DNA of 64,000 nucleotides from Oikopleura dioica. Taxonomy: Eukaryota > Chordata > Appendicularia > Copelata > Oikopleuridae. The stretch lies in NCBI GenBank assembly GCA_907165135.1, contig OU015566.1, positions 7,672,157 to 7,736,156 of the forward strand, written 5' to 3'. The position numbers were made by a program, and so were the translations under genes. The notes under the pieces were generated by a model. It was not told the origin of the DNA and searched no databases. It worked only from the letters and a program-made list of their open reading frames with translations. Positions 11,069 to 23,800 of this stretch are shown piece after piece; position 1 is the stretch's first letter; each line of letters starts with the position of its first letter.

Positions 11069-11410
11069 TTATTCAGGAGCTGATTGACAAGACAGGTTTT
11101 TCTTGGATTGTTTCTTCTTTCGTTCTGCTCCAAAAACCTCTTCAGGTTTTGGGCTTTTGAGCAATCCCTGAAACCCAGATCGCTTGTCTCCAGGGCCTTA
11201 AAAGTATAAAGTTTAGTTATGCAAATTATTTAGCAAATAGTATAGTCGATCTATTGCTCAAAGAAAAGCGGCTAACCTGTTTTTGTCGGATGACGGACTT
11301 TGAAAATCCAAAAGACTGCCGATGCCGACCACCAAAGCCACTGACAACAACAGTTTTTCTAGAGAATTTTCGACCAAACTTAAAATCTTTGATTTTTCAT
11401 TCCATGAGTT
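11069..11410 (-). CDS. 3' exons of a small basic protein, 5' end unresolved
   Basis: The last exon, 11196-11069, reads PGDKRSGFQGLLKSPKPEEV, then a lysine-rich stretch and ends CQSAPE. It joins in phase through an 80-nt GT-AG intron to an upstream exon ending at 11277 with FKVRHPTKTG. No start codon is visible in this frame. The acceptor could be at about 11341 (TTGTTGTCAG) or further upstream, so the left boundary given is the limit of the open region. AATAAA overlaps the stop codon, which suggests a very short 3' UTR. The gene lies about 50 bp after the stop of the next minus-strand gene, so it may be the second gene of an operon or an alternative 3' end. Confidence 0.4.
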
Positions 11411-11463
11411 CTAGCGATGATCAGAAGGTTCAAATAGATAGGGAAAGCATCCAGTTTTCAATG

Positions 11464-11886
11464 TTATTCAATAAAATTGGCTTTATTCTCGAAAAAGTCT
11501 CGTAAATCCGCAGCCCTAATTGGATGTTCGCCTGAGTCTGGGACATCGGCATGAGGTTTCTCTTCATGTGGCCTACAATGTTGGGATTTTTCGCCGATTT
11601 CGCGGCGTCGTTGATCAATTATCGAAGGATGAGCCCTTCTAACTCGGTTTAGGGCTGCAAATTCTAATCGGATTCCGGTTAGTTTCACTTTGGAGCCAGG
11701 CCCAAGCCAAGAATCTTATTTCCGGTTAATCAAATTTCCACAATTGAACGATTTCCCCGGGAAAAACCAGAGTTTAGCAAAGGTAACATTATTTACAGTA
11801 GAGCCTCTGTACATTTGTGAATCGAATTAAGAAGAATAAACAGATTCTTACTGTTCCTGAAAAGCCTCATCAAATCTGTAGGACAT
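11464..11886 (-). CDS. Small protein with a candidate 27-nt intron
   Basis: Exons 11886-11852 and 11806-11742 encode MSYRFDEAFQEQ and GSTVNNVTFAKLWFFPGKSF. The third, 11714-11464, reads SWLGPGSKVKLTGIRLEFAA and ends FFENKANFIE. Reading straight through exons 2 and 3 meets one in-frame TAA. Removing 11715-11741 (starts GTGGAA, ends TAAG, holds TTGATTAAC as a possible branch site) removes the stop and keeps phase, giving 116 residues. Alternatives are a read-through stop, a sequencing error or a recent nonsense change. No domain is recognised; the protein is basic with a His/Glu-rich middle. Confidence 0.5.
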
Positions 11887-14800
11887 TTTGAAGCAGAGTC
11901 GACTGAGCTTTTGTTAATTTTTGGATGATGAACAAATAATCACCAATTTATAAACAATATAATAAGACAAACTCGCGAGTCAACTCGTAAATCAATCATT
12001 CGCCTAATTTAAATATTCCATCATAAGCTTGTTATTGCACGTTTTGCCCAATCATCAACCCCTATCTCTAAAAAAGGGATAGGCTTGGCTTCTATCTTCA
12101 TGTTAAACTTGCAATTATCAATTTTTGGCGCAGCTGGTCAACTGATGAACAAAACTCGCCGTGGAAGCCATTGTAGAAAAGTGGCCTGATAGCGATTTGC
12201 CATGGCAATGGAAAAAAACGAATCTACGGCTTTAGAAAAAGGATTGTAAAACATTCAAAGAAGGATTCAATAAAGACAGATTTTCTTGACGATTAGATCA
12301 GGGCTTGGCGAGCTGTGTTGAAAACCTGACGTGGTAAGGGCTCATTCTTCAGATTGGCTGAAAAAATATGACGAAGTTGCTGAACTTGAACCAACCCTAT
12401 CTGTTTTGTGTATGGACTAAGGGGCAGTGTAATCGGGAATTATGAGATGGTATTACCATTATCGCTATTTACGTAAAACAAGCTTGTAAAGAAACGATTA
12501 GCGGATCCATTAGACAGTTTGTTTCCTAGTGCTTATTCATTTTAAAGTTTTTAAAAGGCGCCAAACAGTAAATGAGCTTTTCTAGGAATAATCTCTTTCG
12601 AGCACTTTTAAATCAAATGCTATAACTAACTAGCTAACCCACTTAAAACCGTAGAAAATGAAATTAACTGCTGATGGGCGCAAAAAAATGAAAAAATTAA
12701 CAGAAATCAAGTGTTCTAATCAAACGCGCGTTGAGAGCCCAATTTTCACGTATAAATACGAGCCGAGAGACTTTTTCGATTTTTTATTTTTCGTTTCGTA
12801 ATTTAGTAAAATAATGGAGCCAGTAATTTTTACGAGAGCTAGAAATTAAGCTACTTAGAGGCTTCTCTCGCACTTTGGTGCAATAACACAATTGACGGCG
12901 GATAATTTCTTTTTTCCCAGTACGTTTTTGCCAAGAAATCATTTTCAACTCCAAATTTGAGGGATTTTATTTTTGCGAAAGAGACTTTCACCATTTCTTT
13001 CTCAAAAAATATGAAAAATTTTTTTGTTTTGCATTTTGTCTGTTGATGTTGGTAGAGAAGGAATTTAAAATATGAAACAATCAATTTCATTTCAACAAAA
13101 TTGATTGCTTGTTCTTCTTATTTTTTGTTTCATTTCAAAATATGATAGAATTTCCGCCTATTTTTCCGGTTATATCCTCTCTTCCATCTGCAGAACAGCC
13201 TCTTGAGAACAGCTGGGCCGACTTTATAATAATTTATTTTGAATCTCCCTTGATTATTATCTTTTTATCCTTGATTACCGCCAGCTTTTACCATCGAGAC
13301 TCAATTAGAGATTACTTCCCGTTCTATTCATTTCCCCACATGGTCCTGACATTATATCCAAAATAGCGAACCATCTTCTCTCTCCCAGGAAAATGACTAT
13401 TTTTCAATTTGATAATCTCGAGTTCAAAAATAAATGAAGCTAAACAGATAACAATTAGTCCCTTGTTTTCCTTCCCTTTTTTTGTTTGATTGATGAATTT
13501 ATCGCTTAGCTAAGATTTGGAACAAACGTGTGTTTCTTTCATAATTAACGCAAAAAGCTTATTTTAGATAAAAACTCACCGGAAATCAATTAAAACATCA
13601 GAGCCCTAAAATACTCGCTGTGAGTATCGGCTCCACTGAAAAACAGATTAACGTGTATAAGCATCATAATTCGTCAAAAATGTGCAAAATTAAGGACCAC
13701 GCCCAGCTCTTTAACCTTTCATTTAGCACGGGGAATAATTATTTCACGCTTGTTTTTTGACGCAGTTTTGAAAACACTGATTGACTAGTATTTTGATCAA
13801 TTTATTTCGAATTTGAAGCGACTCGGCTAGTTAAAATAACCTAACCCTAGTCCCTTGCTTTATCTTTATGACCACAGAAACTGATGCTAAGTAGACCAAG
13901 TTAAAAGAAAGAATCAAAAAATGATCAGCAATCACCCTAATTGGCCATTGCACAATCTCATTATGTCACAGGACTGACACGTTCTAAAGCAATAAAGCGA
14001 AAATTAAAAAGCCCCCCTATTCCCTTATTCCTGTCAAGCCAGGAACGACACTAACTCGCCACAGACTGAGCTGTCATTTGAATTTTGGTCTTGAAAATTG
14101 GGAAGCGAAGCATAATTTCATGAATATTTTTTGGTAACGGCCAATTTAAACACTCGTCATACTGTGGCCAACCGAGTTAACCTTTAAAAATATTGGGGGC
14201 ATGTCTAAAGAGATTTGTGGTCTGATGACCAAATTGCACATCAATTAATTAATTGTTGTCTGTGAACTTAATTTGTTTAAATTGCCGAATAAAATGATTT
14301 TTACTTGAAAGATTTGCCATTCATTTTTTATCAGCAACTGATTGATTCCAAGGGCAAATCATCTAATAAATTATATAGTTTATATGATGAGGCTTAAATG
14401 CCATTTTACCGGATAATTGTCTAAAAATATCGAGGGCTCCATATCTGACTCCAAGAATAAGGGGCTCACTTTGTAAATAACTCGACTAAAAGCTTATTTT
14501 TTGAAGCGCAAGACTTTTGAGGCTGGATAAATTTGGACAATCTGAAAAGAATTTAAGCCGACTTTGCGTTTCTTATCAAGCGATATCCTTGCTTGGAAAA
14601 AGTGAGAATGCGATAATGAATATTAAATTAGAACACCCAAAATTTGTTAACCTGATGACAAAATAAAGCTGACGAAGATAAATAATAGCCCCATTTGTAA
14701 TTACCCCTGGTGACTTTAATCGAATTCACGGGGCTTGCTCCTGGTGTTTTTCGAAAGACTAAAACGTGATAAATTGAATTTATTTGCGATTATCTTATCA

Positions 14801-15518
14801 GCAAGAGGAGGCTTGTTGCTTATTTTGAATCACAATATAGAATAGAATGGAACTTGGAAATGAGATAATTGATTTTTCATAATTGAGCTTTATTTTCAAA
14901 TTCAAATCTTAATTGTGTCAATAGAAGATTCTGAAGTGACTTTCGGACGTTCGCAAGAATTTGAGGGAATTTTGTATTTCCGCTATTTTGGTGGTTCACG
15001 TCCAGATATTTTGTAAAGAGAGAAGTTTTGATTTGATTTCGTAAAGATTCATTCGATTTATTAGCGATCTTCCGTCACTGCTCTTCCGAGAACTCGGGCT
15101 ATTTTTAGTTCCACTTCTGAAATTATCGAATATCGGCCTCTATTTATGACATAACTTGTAACTGTCAAATCTAGGTCTTACAGTATGTTTTTCTTGTTTC
15201 AAAAAGGCGTTACGAAGAATTTCAAAAATTCATGAAGAAAATGTCATGTTAATCGTCATCATTTATATAACTTTTGTTTTAAGCCTTGATTAAGGAGGTG
15301 GTGGTCGAGAATTATGAAATGATTTTAAATTTTCGGCTTTAATTTATAGTTATTCAATGAAATAACATATATTGACTAAACTCCTATTTGTATACGGACC
15401 TGATAGACTTGCTTTTACTTCAACCTCTCAATTATTGAAGGCATTAATATTTTGATATAAAAATTAACAAATACTGAAGAACGGAGAGCGGACTACAGTT
15501 TATTTCATCAAAACCTCC
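11887..15518. other. 3.6-kb stretch without a supportable gene
   Basis: AT-rich sequence with many stops on both strands. The open frames at 12851-13090 (-) and 13109-13366 (+, hydrophobic, Phe/Ile-rich) overlap poly-T/poly-A tracts. They lack coding-like composition and splice partners, so I treat them as chance. No tandem repeat, terminal inverted repeat or RNA gene was seen. Confidence 0.5.
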
Positions 15519-16185
15519 TCATTTATTCGGTTCTTCTCGTTTTTTGTAGAGAATATCAAGGAAATTTTCTGGGATTGCACCTTTTTTTTCCTCGCCTGTT
15601 TTATGATCTCTCCTTAATTATAAAGTTTTCTCATAAAAATGCTATGTGATTTAAGATAAGTTAAAAATTCTTACATTTTCGCATTGCACCATCCGTCTTC
15701 CAGGGGTTTTAGATCATAAAAGAACTGGAAGGGCTCAAAACTAAGCTCGTCATCGTTTGCCGCTTTATAGTTGAATCTTGCAACTCCAAATCGTTCCGTT
15801 TTTTCCAGTTTAAGAGTTTTTAATTCCTTTAAAATCGTTATTTTCGATTAACTTGTATATTTTATACATCAAACTGATCTGACATCTCGTTGATCTTAAC
15901 TTGTTGCTCCTCAACTATTTTCTTCAAACTTGTATTTTCATCCTCAATTGCTATGAATCTTTTTGCGAGCTTATCAATTTCATGCTTCATTTCGTATGTG
16001 ATCTTCATTGATTCAAGACGCGCGTCGATCATCGCGCTTACATCTACCCTGTTAAGACCTAATGAAGGATAAGTTAGCTTTAAATGACTGTAGCAGCACC
16101 ACAAACCATTTTGAGGTTGGTCGGTTGTGAATGAACTGATTTCAGAAAATTCAATACTTGATATAGACGGAAGATCGTCAGCCAT
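15519..16185 (-). CDS. Coiled-coil plus SH3 domain adaptor, 171 aa
   Basis: Exons 16185-16107, 16058-15868, 15826-15675 and 15612-15519 join in frame (introns 48, 41, 62 nt, GT-AG plus one 192-nt-free boundary check by phase). Residues 1-30 are Ser-rich, about 35-95 form a coiled coil (MKHEIDKLAKRFIAIEDENT), and about 105-160 are an SH3 domain: ARFNYKAANDDELSFEPFQF, then the GW pair in EDGWCNAK and GAIPENFLDIL. These match the SH3 ALYDY, DELSF, GWW and PxNY positions; Ala-Arg-Phe replaces Ala-Leu-Tyr, and the binding-site Tyr of the last motif is Phe. SH3 domains bind proline-rich peptides, so a cytosolic adaptor in membrane or actin traffic is likely. Partners are unknown. Confidence 0.8.
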
Positions 16186-17264
16186 TTTCTCTCTTTACAA
16201 AAAACTACTCGACGCGCCTGGGAGCCACAGTACGCGAGAATCTGTTTTTTTTATTTGATTTTTGGCTGAATACTACTGTTACGAGGTTTTGAGTCATAAA
16301 ATCAAGAGTGAACGAACAAATTAAGAATACAAAGGAAAGTATTATAATCTTTCAGTAATAGATAAGCAGAAAAATCATCAATCCTGATTCAGAATAATTT
16401 CATGAAATACCAATCATTCGATACATATCGATTGAAGAAAATAACATTGTTGAAGTGTTTTATGTAGAAATCACATTTTATTCGAAGTGCATAAAAATCA
16501 ATATTGAAATGATCGGTTTCTCTTAATTTATGATTAATAATAAGATGGTCTACCCAGAAAATGTAGACGTAGCATCTCCAGATATTTATAAAATTATTGT
16601 CTAATAAACATTCCCACAAGTTGCATTACACTTGCAGATGTCACGTGACAATGACATAAGTTCCAGAAGTTAACGGCGACTCTGGGCAAGATAGAAAAAT
16701 GTGTATCAACTCTCTAAATAATAAATCTCTTGTTTCGTTCTATTCTATGCTTCTGATAAGATGCCGGAGTTCTCTGAAACTTGGACAATAGCCACGTGGA
16801 GAAGCTTTCATGAGATCATGTCTTTTATCGTGGTTGTCATTCACTGATTCGTTTTTATGTCTGGCTTTTTAGATTATGAGAATTTTCAATAACTCTTGAT
16901 AGATTTTTTATGGACATTTGTAATCAAAACGAAGTTATCAGCCGCAAACTCATCTTAAGTACTCAAGATTTTATTGTCAAGATTTCTGCTATGCTTGAAC
17001 CACTTCATTTTTCGTTATTTACAAACTGATTATTCAACTATATTTAGTAGTCCATATATTTCCTTATTGAGAATATATCATTGTGTAATGCTGAATAGAC
17101 TATGAATTCTATCCTTTCAAGTCGATTTAAATCAGACTAGACGCCCCAAGAATACAGGCTTATTTCTCTATCCCTTCTCTGATTTCCCTCTCAAACCGGC
17201 TTCTTAGACCCCCTTGTTCTCTTGCTGCTAATAAAATTACATCTGGAAAACTCTGTTTTTCGCC
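16186..17264. other. Intergenic region, no gene supported
   Basis: The only long frame (16389-16619, minus) is Phe/Ile/Asn-rich with no start context or splice partners. It is likely the promoter region of the SH3 gene; I see no clear TATA box or repeat. Confidence 0.4.
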
Positions 17265-17785
17265 ATGATAGGATTCGACCCTATCGTATCCGTACAAACA
17301 TCAAATTGCAAAGTTTACCCAAAACAGTCTTTAAGTTCAAGGAAAAAATCCAACAGAAAGCAGTTAGACGAAGTTTATTTCTGATGAAAAAGTTTCTAGC
17401 CCCTTTATTTGGACAGGTTTGATTTGAAACAACTCCCAGAAAAAATAAAATTTGAACGTTTTTCTTCAATTTTGCATCTTGCTCTTGAGATGTAGCGAGG
17501 AATATCCAAGTGGCTACTTAGGAAGGCTAACTGGTCGGATTCTTTTCATTAATATGGATTTTTCTGGATACCGCCGAGGAGCCGTAAGAATACGTGTTCG
17601 TTGCGCGACAAAGTGCTCGCCGTCAGCTTCAGGTGCATTAATTCAGACCAGCTAAGTAATTTCCGTAATTGCTCCTCTAATTCACACTTGACAGTGTCAA
17701 CACTCAAATGCCTCAAGATGGGAAGGATTCAAGACGACTTCAAGTCCGGATCAAGAAGAAAGTCGAAGCAGATTGCGTCAAATAA
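17265..17785 (+). CDS. Fragments of a secreted-type beta-rich protein, model incomplete
   Basis: Two stretches look coding. 17265-17380 opens MIGFDPIVSVQTSNCKVYPK. From 17490 the frame reads CSEEYPSGYLGRLTG, FINMDFSGYRRGAVRIRVRC and ATKC, and can join (by a GC-AG or uncertain donor near 17613, acceptor about 17695) to MPQDGKDSRRLQVRIKKKVE ending ADCVK with a stop at 17783-17785. The two halves resemble each other (M..G..RR..VRI...C), suggesting a repeated small domain. I could not make a fully phase-consistent model or find a signal peptide, so exon limits are approximate. It sits 100 bp upstream of the kelch/Cys-rich gene on the same strand. Confidence 0.3.
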
Positions 17786-17880
17786 ACGACTCTGGCCTTT
17801 AGAAACAGGATTGATATTTACAAAAATTGAGCAAGAGCAATATTTCACTCTGAAATTGATCATTTTATTTCGAAATAATT

Positions 17881-19561
17881 ATGATAATTAGATTTTTACT
17901 TCTTCTTGATATTATTCAAGGATTGACCTCCAATTTCGCGCTGAATATCAGAGAATGCCCGTAGATACAATTGATGTGGGTTGCTTTTGCTAATATTGAA
18001 ATTTATAGAGACAAAGATCTTGGAGAAGCATGTGCTGCGCAATGCCGGCTCGAGTATGTTAGCTGCCGATTGGGGTGTTCCGACTCTTTTTGCGACACAG
18101 AATGCTTGAATGCTTATTCAGGTTGATTAAAAGTTTTTGTGCATGGTTCAAATTCAGGAAAATCAGCATGTGTTGACACTTGTCCTTGCTACCATGACTG
18201 TCCTTCTGGATGTGAGGATTGTTGGCACCCTATTTGCCAGTGTAAAGACCCTGAAACAACGAGTCCAATTTATCGGCAATGCAAAAGTGAAGCACAGACT
18301 GGCTTGAATCTATGTATGAATGACTGCCAGACCAATTCAACATGCTTCGATTCTTGTCATGAAACCTTCAAAAGAAATTTTAACCGGTGCCCATGTATGT
18401 CAGGCTGCCCGAATGGATGTCCATGTTCCAATGGTTATGTTTGCGAACGCTTTTTTACTGTTATTTGCCAAAATCGTAATGATTTGACATTGAATTACAT
18501 CGTCTCCGGTAGTGGTCATTTCAAGGAAAGTGTCTTTAAAATAGAAAAGCATAAATTTGCTTTAGGAAAATCGGTACTACTCGATTCCCGAAAGTAGGGA
18601 CGAATTTTATCAATATCTTGATATCGTCGGTTCTGCAGCGCTAAATGGAGAGATTTATATTTTTGGTGGAAATGAAGATAGATATAAAGTACTTTCAAAT
18701 TCGTATCCTAATCAAAGCTATTTTTGAAGATTTCTCGAGTACAAGACTGCGGTATTGTTGAGTTGGCTGCAAGACTGGTAACTGAGTGGAATCATCATTA
18801 TGGAGGCATCGTTACTGTGCCTTCTTCCCCTGACGAAATTCTTTTATGCTTTGGAGACGAAAACGATATCACGACTTGCGAAGAGTTCGATGGGGAGGCC
18901 GTTAGAAAAAATCCATTTAGTCTGAGACACAATCATATTGCCGGATGCTTAGGTAAGTTTTTGAAATATGAATTGTGCGTTTTCGGGTCCCTTCCAATAA
19001 CATTTATAGCCACATTCGACAGCTTTGCGATCGCCATATCAGGAAACTTCGATAGAAAAGTAGAGGTCTTGGGACTTGGTGGATGGCGTGATGAAAGCGA
19101 TCATCCGAGAGCATCCCAAGCGCTTGGTTGCTTGTCTGTCGGAAGAGGAACTATAACTATTGGAGGATACGACGTTGACGGCGGAACTACAAATGAGGTT
19201 TTCCATTTCAATAATGGTGTTTGGTCAAATGCTGGATTTTTGATTGAGGTGAGATTTAAGAAAAAATGCTCTTTCCAATTCCAATGATTCTTTCAGCCAT
19301 CCTTTCATTCGACAAGCCTATTCTTTGATTCATATTTTGTTTCTTTTGGAAGAGGACCATCGTAAGTGATTGCTATTAAATGTCTTTATTCATCATATTT
19401 TTAGATTCAATGTTGCCGAGCGTGCCCAATGGAATGGAACATTTGTAACTTCTTCAGAAATAATCTCAACTGACTCAGAAGACTGCGACTATCCGATTGT
19501 TTTCGAGAGTGCTCCAGACGCGTGTAGTCAATCCTGTGATCAATTTTGTTTTCCACAGTAA
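17881..19561 (+). CDS. Secreted Cys-rich plus kelch-like repeat protein, 457 aa
   Basis: Eight exons (17881-17960, 18009-18121, 18158-18531, 18566-18688, 18730-18952, 19010-19248, 19297-19361, 19405-19561) sum to 458 codons; introns are 34-57 nt, GT-AG. An N-terminal signal peptide (MIIRFLLLLDIIQGLTS) is followed by about 130 residues with dense cysteines, including two CPC-type knots (TCPCYHDCPSGCEDC and RCPCMSGCPNGCPC). The second half has kelch-like blades (LNGEIYIFGGNED; ISGNFDRKVEVLGLGGW; TITIGGYDVDGG) and a short Cys-rich tail (CSQSCDQFCFPQ). It should be extracellular, probably a matrix or adhesive protein; kelch propellers commonly mediate binding. Similar Cys-knot/kelch combinations are, from general knowledge, expanded in larvaceans, but that cannot be checked here. 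AATAAA lies near 19579. Confidence 0.85.
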
Positions 19562-20880
19562 AAAACTTATAGCTTATGAATAAATAGCCTAGATAAAAAT
19601 TGGGAATTAATGCTTAAAATTTTCATAAATCCTCTAATAGAAAGGTTCGCATAAAAAGGCAATAATCGGTATAAGCTATATGCTCCAACAGAAACCAATT
19701 TCGGGAAGCCTGTGGCGGATCAGACAGGATGATCTCCTATTCTTTAGGGAGAAGAAAAACACTACTTCTAGGAAAGAAATTTTTCTTCAAGAAAACAACA
19801 TTAACGAAGAGCATTATATTTTTCCCGAAATCTAAAAAAATCTTTATCGCGGCGCAACGTGTTATCATGGCATTTTGACGCGGCACTTTGGAAAGTTTTT
19901 TCTTCCAAATTTTTGGCCCAAGTGCTAGAAAAATCAAACCGTAAAGATGTGTCAAAATAGACGCCCCTTATATTTTACAAAAATATAGCGCTTATCTTTT
20001 TCAAACAAAAAATGTCAGTAAAAAGGACTTTATAATTTCATTTGTATTCTTGATCCTCTGTAATCGCCACTGACAAGCGATCTGCATGTCTACTTCTTGA
20101 ACTCTTATGAAATGAACATGCCCTGCATACGTTTTTATTTTAATTAAAAATTCATCTTACAAGAACGGTGAAATAATATTTAAAAAAGGTGATGCCCTGG
20201 ATGTATTTTGACCTAAGCCGCTATTTTGTTTCAATGAAAACGACTCAATTAAGTTTATACTAAACAAAAGATTAACATCCTTCCATTCAACTAAAGTAGC
20301 TTTAGTAAATGCCACATAAAAGAATTTTTCTGTTAATTGACAATCATCGGCTAATTAATAATTTTGAAAAAAAGAAAGATTTCATTTTTTCTGCATTTCG
20401 AGTTCGGTTGAGTTTTCTGCTCTGAATAAGAAATTACTTGCTAGTAGATTGAGGTTTCTGTTTAAATATGGATTATTTGATACGTCGCAATCAAGTTTTT
20501 ATGATGAAAATTAAATGAAAAACATCATCGCAAAGAAAAAATGCATTATTACGAAACACCCAAAATTAGGCAATTCAAAACTCAGCGAAAGCCGGTTTTT
20601 TCGTGAAATCTCCGACTCCCGGAGTCCTGGCGCTGCCGAGTCGTTGCGCGGCGCAGCGCTCCACCGCCACCTCGATCTCCACCGTTTTCGCTAATTTATA
20701 TTGTCGTGAAAAATTTTACGATTCAAATTCGTAAATCCCCCCAAACGTCAATTTTTCGCCTTTTCTCCGGCAGCTAACGATAAGTTTCCTGGAGTATTTT
20801 TTTCATTTTTTGAGAAGTCAAAAGTCAACAGATCTTTTACCATCTTCATAAACTACAGTGTGTTACAGTAGATCGAAACA
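19562..20880. other. Intergenic, with a short GC-rich patch
   Basis: No coding frame is supported; the minus frame at 19737-19955 is A/T-biased noise. 20600-20690 is a GC-rich patch (several CGC/GCG runs) in AT-rich surroundings, about 200 bp before the ATG of the next gene. It could be promoter sequence or an old insertion. A similar GC-rich patch occurs at 2660-2710. Confidence 0.35.
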
Positions 20881-23800
20881 ATGAAGGTATTCAACAGCAT
20901 TGTCGCGGTCACCTTGGCTCAGAGAACTTTCCAAACCGAAGAAACTCAACTCGGTGCAAGGTAAATTCTGGCCATAACTTATGGGCCATAAGTTATAAAA
21001 AATGATCAAAATAAGGGGTACCCCTAGTATTTTTTCTTAATAATCCGATATCCTTAAACTAAGAATATTGATTTTGACTCAAAAATGTTCCAGTTTAGAC
21101 AAGACCTAAACTCATCCAGTAATTTAAGAAAGACGATATCATCTTCCAACCCCTTAAACTGTATTAACATTGATCGAATAATAAAATAGGGATAAGTTAA
21201 ATCTTTATAAATATTTGTCCGATGAGCCTGATTATCTAGCGACGTAATTTATATTCACATTGATTCAAGCAATTCCGGAATAATGCCCGATTATACCGGC
21301 GAAAAGTGAAACACAATCCTTAGTGTTCAAAATTGTCAAAAGTCTGACACAAGTCTGACCTGAGACTAAAATATTTTCTGGAAGTTACTTTGGAAGCGAA
21401 TTCTTATTTCAATACCTCTCAAATGTACTAGTTGATCCTCATTGTATCCGTATCTCTGCTTTTTTGTAGAAATAATTGGATAAAAAGTTATCGCGTCAAG
21501 TTTATCATTCAATAATCCCATTAAAAAGTGGTTTTACTCTTGACTTAAATCTGTGATGAGTTAACCGCTAGATTCAGCTATAAACATGCTTTCAAAACTA
21601 GCATTTCCCCTTTAGATTCTAAGTTTTAGATTCGGTAACGGCAAAATATCAATTAGCGAAAAAGAAACTCACACTATTAATTTCGTTTTTAGACGATACA
21701 ACGATTTGTTGAAGATGGTGAAGAACTACAATCCTGACTTTGACGAGCGAAAATATTGGGCTTACGGTTGCCAGTGCCTCATTCTCGGTAAGAAAGTAGT
21801 CAAATCTACAGTTTTGCCAAGAATTTGCTTGTCTAGTCGACAATTTTTGATTTTAACATGAGCATTTTGCGAGTCATATTTCTCAAAAGCTACTGTCGTT
21901 ACAGTTGAAAAACATTAATTATCCGCATTCTGGGTCATTTTAATAAAAGGCAAATTGGCCTTGTGCCATAATAAAAACCGCAAATGCCTGTTACAGGGAA
22001 ATCCTGGCAGATCTTGAAAAAGAGGACCGTCAGTTACTAGTGGTTTGTTCTACCGGTCTTTCAAATGCTTGAATCAAAAAGTAACATGAAGGGAGGATTA
22101 AGGTAGAAGAGGATTAGGTGATCGAGATTTTCATGTCAAAAACAAGCTTATTTTTGATTGAAAAAGATCAGTTATATTTTTGTTTAACACGATTTCTGAT
22201 CAAAAAGTTACGTTTGGTGATCCCCTTAGTTGTCATTCAGCTTATTTTGGTAATCACAAGTATGATTTTATTAAGCTTAACTCGGGCTCAAGTCTAGGCG
22301 GGTCCACATTATTTTGTTTAACTTCGCCAAATTGATGATACAAACACCAATCGTCAAAATTAATTGAATGCGCTCACAGTTCCTTTTTTCACGACGTCTT
22401 TTTTGCGAAGCATTGATGGTCACTTCCAATCAAACCAATAACATATCAAATCTAGCGATATTCAAACAGGCAACATGTTCTCATGTTTTGTTGTTTTGAT
22501 GATAATTGACGGAACTAGGGTTCTAAGCTTCACGTCCTAAGGGGCCGTAATTGATTAACAACTCAATCAAACATTGAATCAGAAAATAGCTTCATTTTGA
22601 CATTGATGAAGAGAATTCTCTAAACGAGCATAAATTAATGTAAGATAAATTAAAGTGGTGTTACCATATTTATTGCTAAAGAAAAAACTGCTTGAATAAC
22701 AAATTCAACAAATTACCGTTTATTATGTACAATTCGAATCTATGTATCATCCGCCACGAAAAATGAATGTTGCTCATTTCGATTCCTTGCAAAAATATGA
22801 CACGCTGCTAAACCTCTCAATTACCATTCAATAATTCTATAATGAAACCCATCGTAGGAAATCTCCAGTAACACCAGTCTTGGCCGGCGCATTTTTCCCT
22901 GAAGCCGGCCACCGTTATTATGCAACTTTTTCCTTCACGTGTTATCTAGGTCACACCTGCAGAATGAGGAATCGTTTATTTAGTCTCCACGCTACTTTTT
23001 TTTCGATAGAGTTTTAAAAAAGCAAATTTCAGGCGATCGGCCGATGAGCGAAATGGGACACGGAAAACCAATCGACCAGCTAGACGTTTCTTGCCACAAA
23101 TACAAACAGTGCCAGAAGTGTGTTCGAAAGGAGTTCGGATCTGTAAGTACCGCCATCGGCGACCGACTGTAGTACTCGAGCTTTGGTTGGATTGTGCAAA
23201 CATAATCCAGTTTATTCCACGGACAGGGCGATTGATGATTTTTTGGAAATAAATGTAGATCCGTCAAGTTAAAAATTAAGTCTATTTCGCCTAAGACTTT
23301 TGCGATCGCATGTATTTTCGACGAGAATAGCCAATAAATACTCATTATCCAAGAAGATGCACACCTTGGATTTATAAGAAGCTGACTGGACACAGCGCTA
23401 AATTAAGCTCATTACGGAGGGTCGAAACGTGAATGTTATTATAAATACTCTTCTCGCATTTATCTTTTAAAAATTCTGAAATTTGCTACAACTTAACTTT
23501 CAGCGAAAACGCCCGGGCATGGGTCAACTCGATTTCGCGTAATAGCAACCACGTTGTTTAGACGATTTTGTTATACTAAATCAAGTGATTCCTGTTGAAG
23601 ACACAGTGCCACTTGAGAACAATTTATTTTAACACTGGGCTGGATTAAAATGAAATCAGCTTCGTTTTCAAGTATCGCGACAAAGCAAGTTTTTTTCTGG
23701 CTAAGATCCAAAATATTAAATCTTGAAAAAGCAAAATTGTAAATGTTAAGTAGAGACCGTCTGTCTTAGACTGTATGATGCCGCATCTGTAATTTCACAA

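Noticed and set aside
13109..13366. Hydrophobic plus-strand open frame resembling a membrane protein
   Set aside because: Phe/Ile/Ser bias comes from poly-T sequence; no splice partners, no start context, and a minus-strand frame overlaps the same tract.
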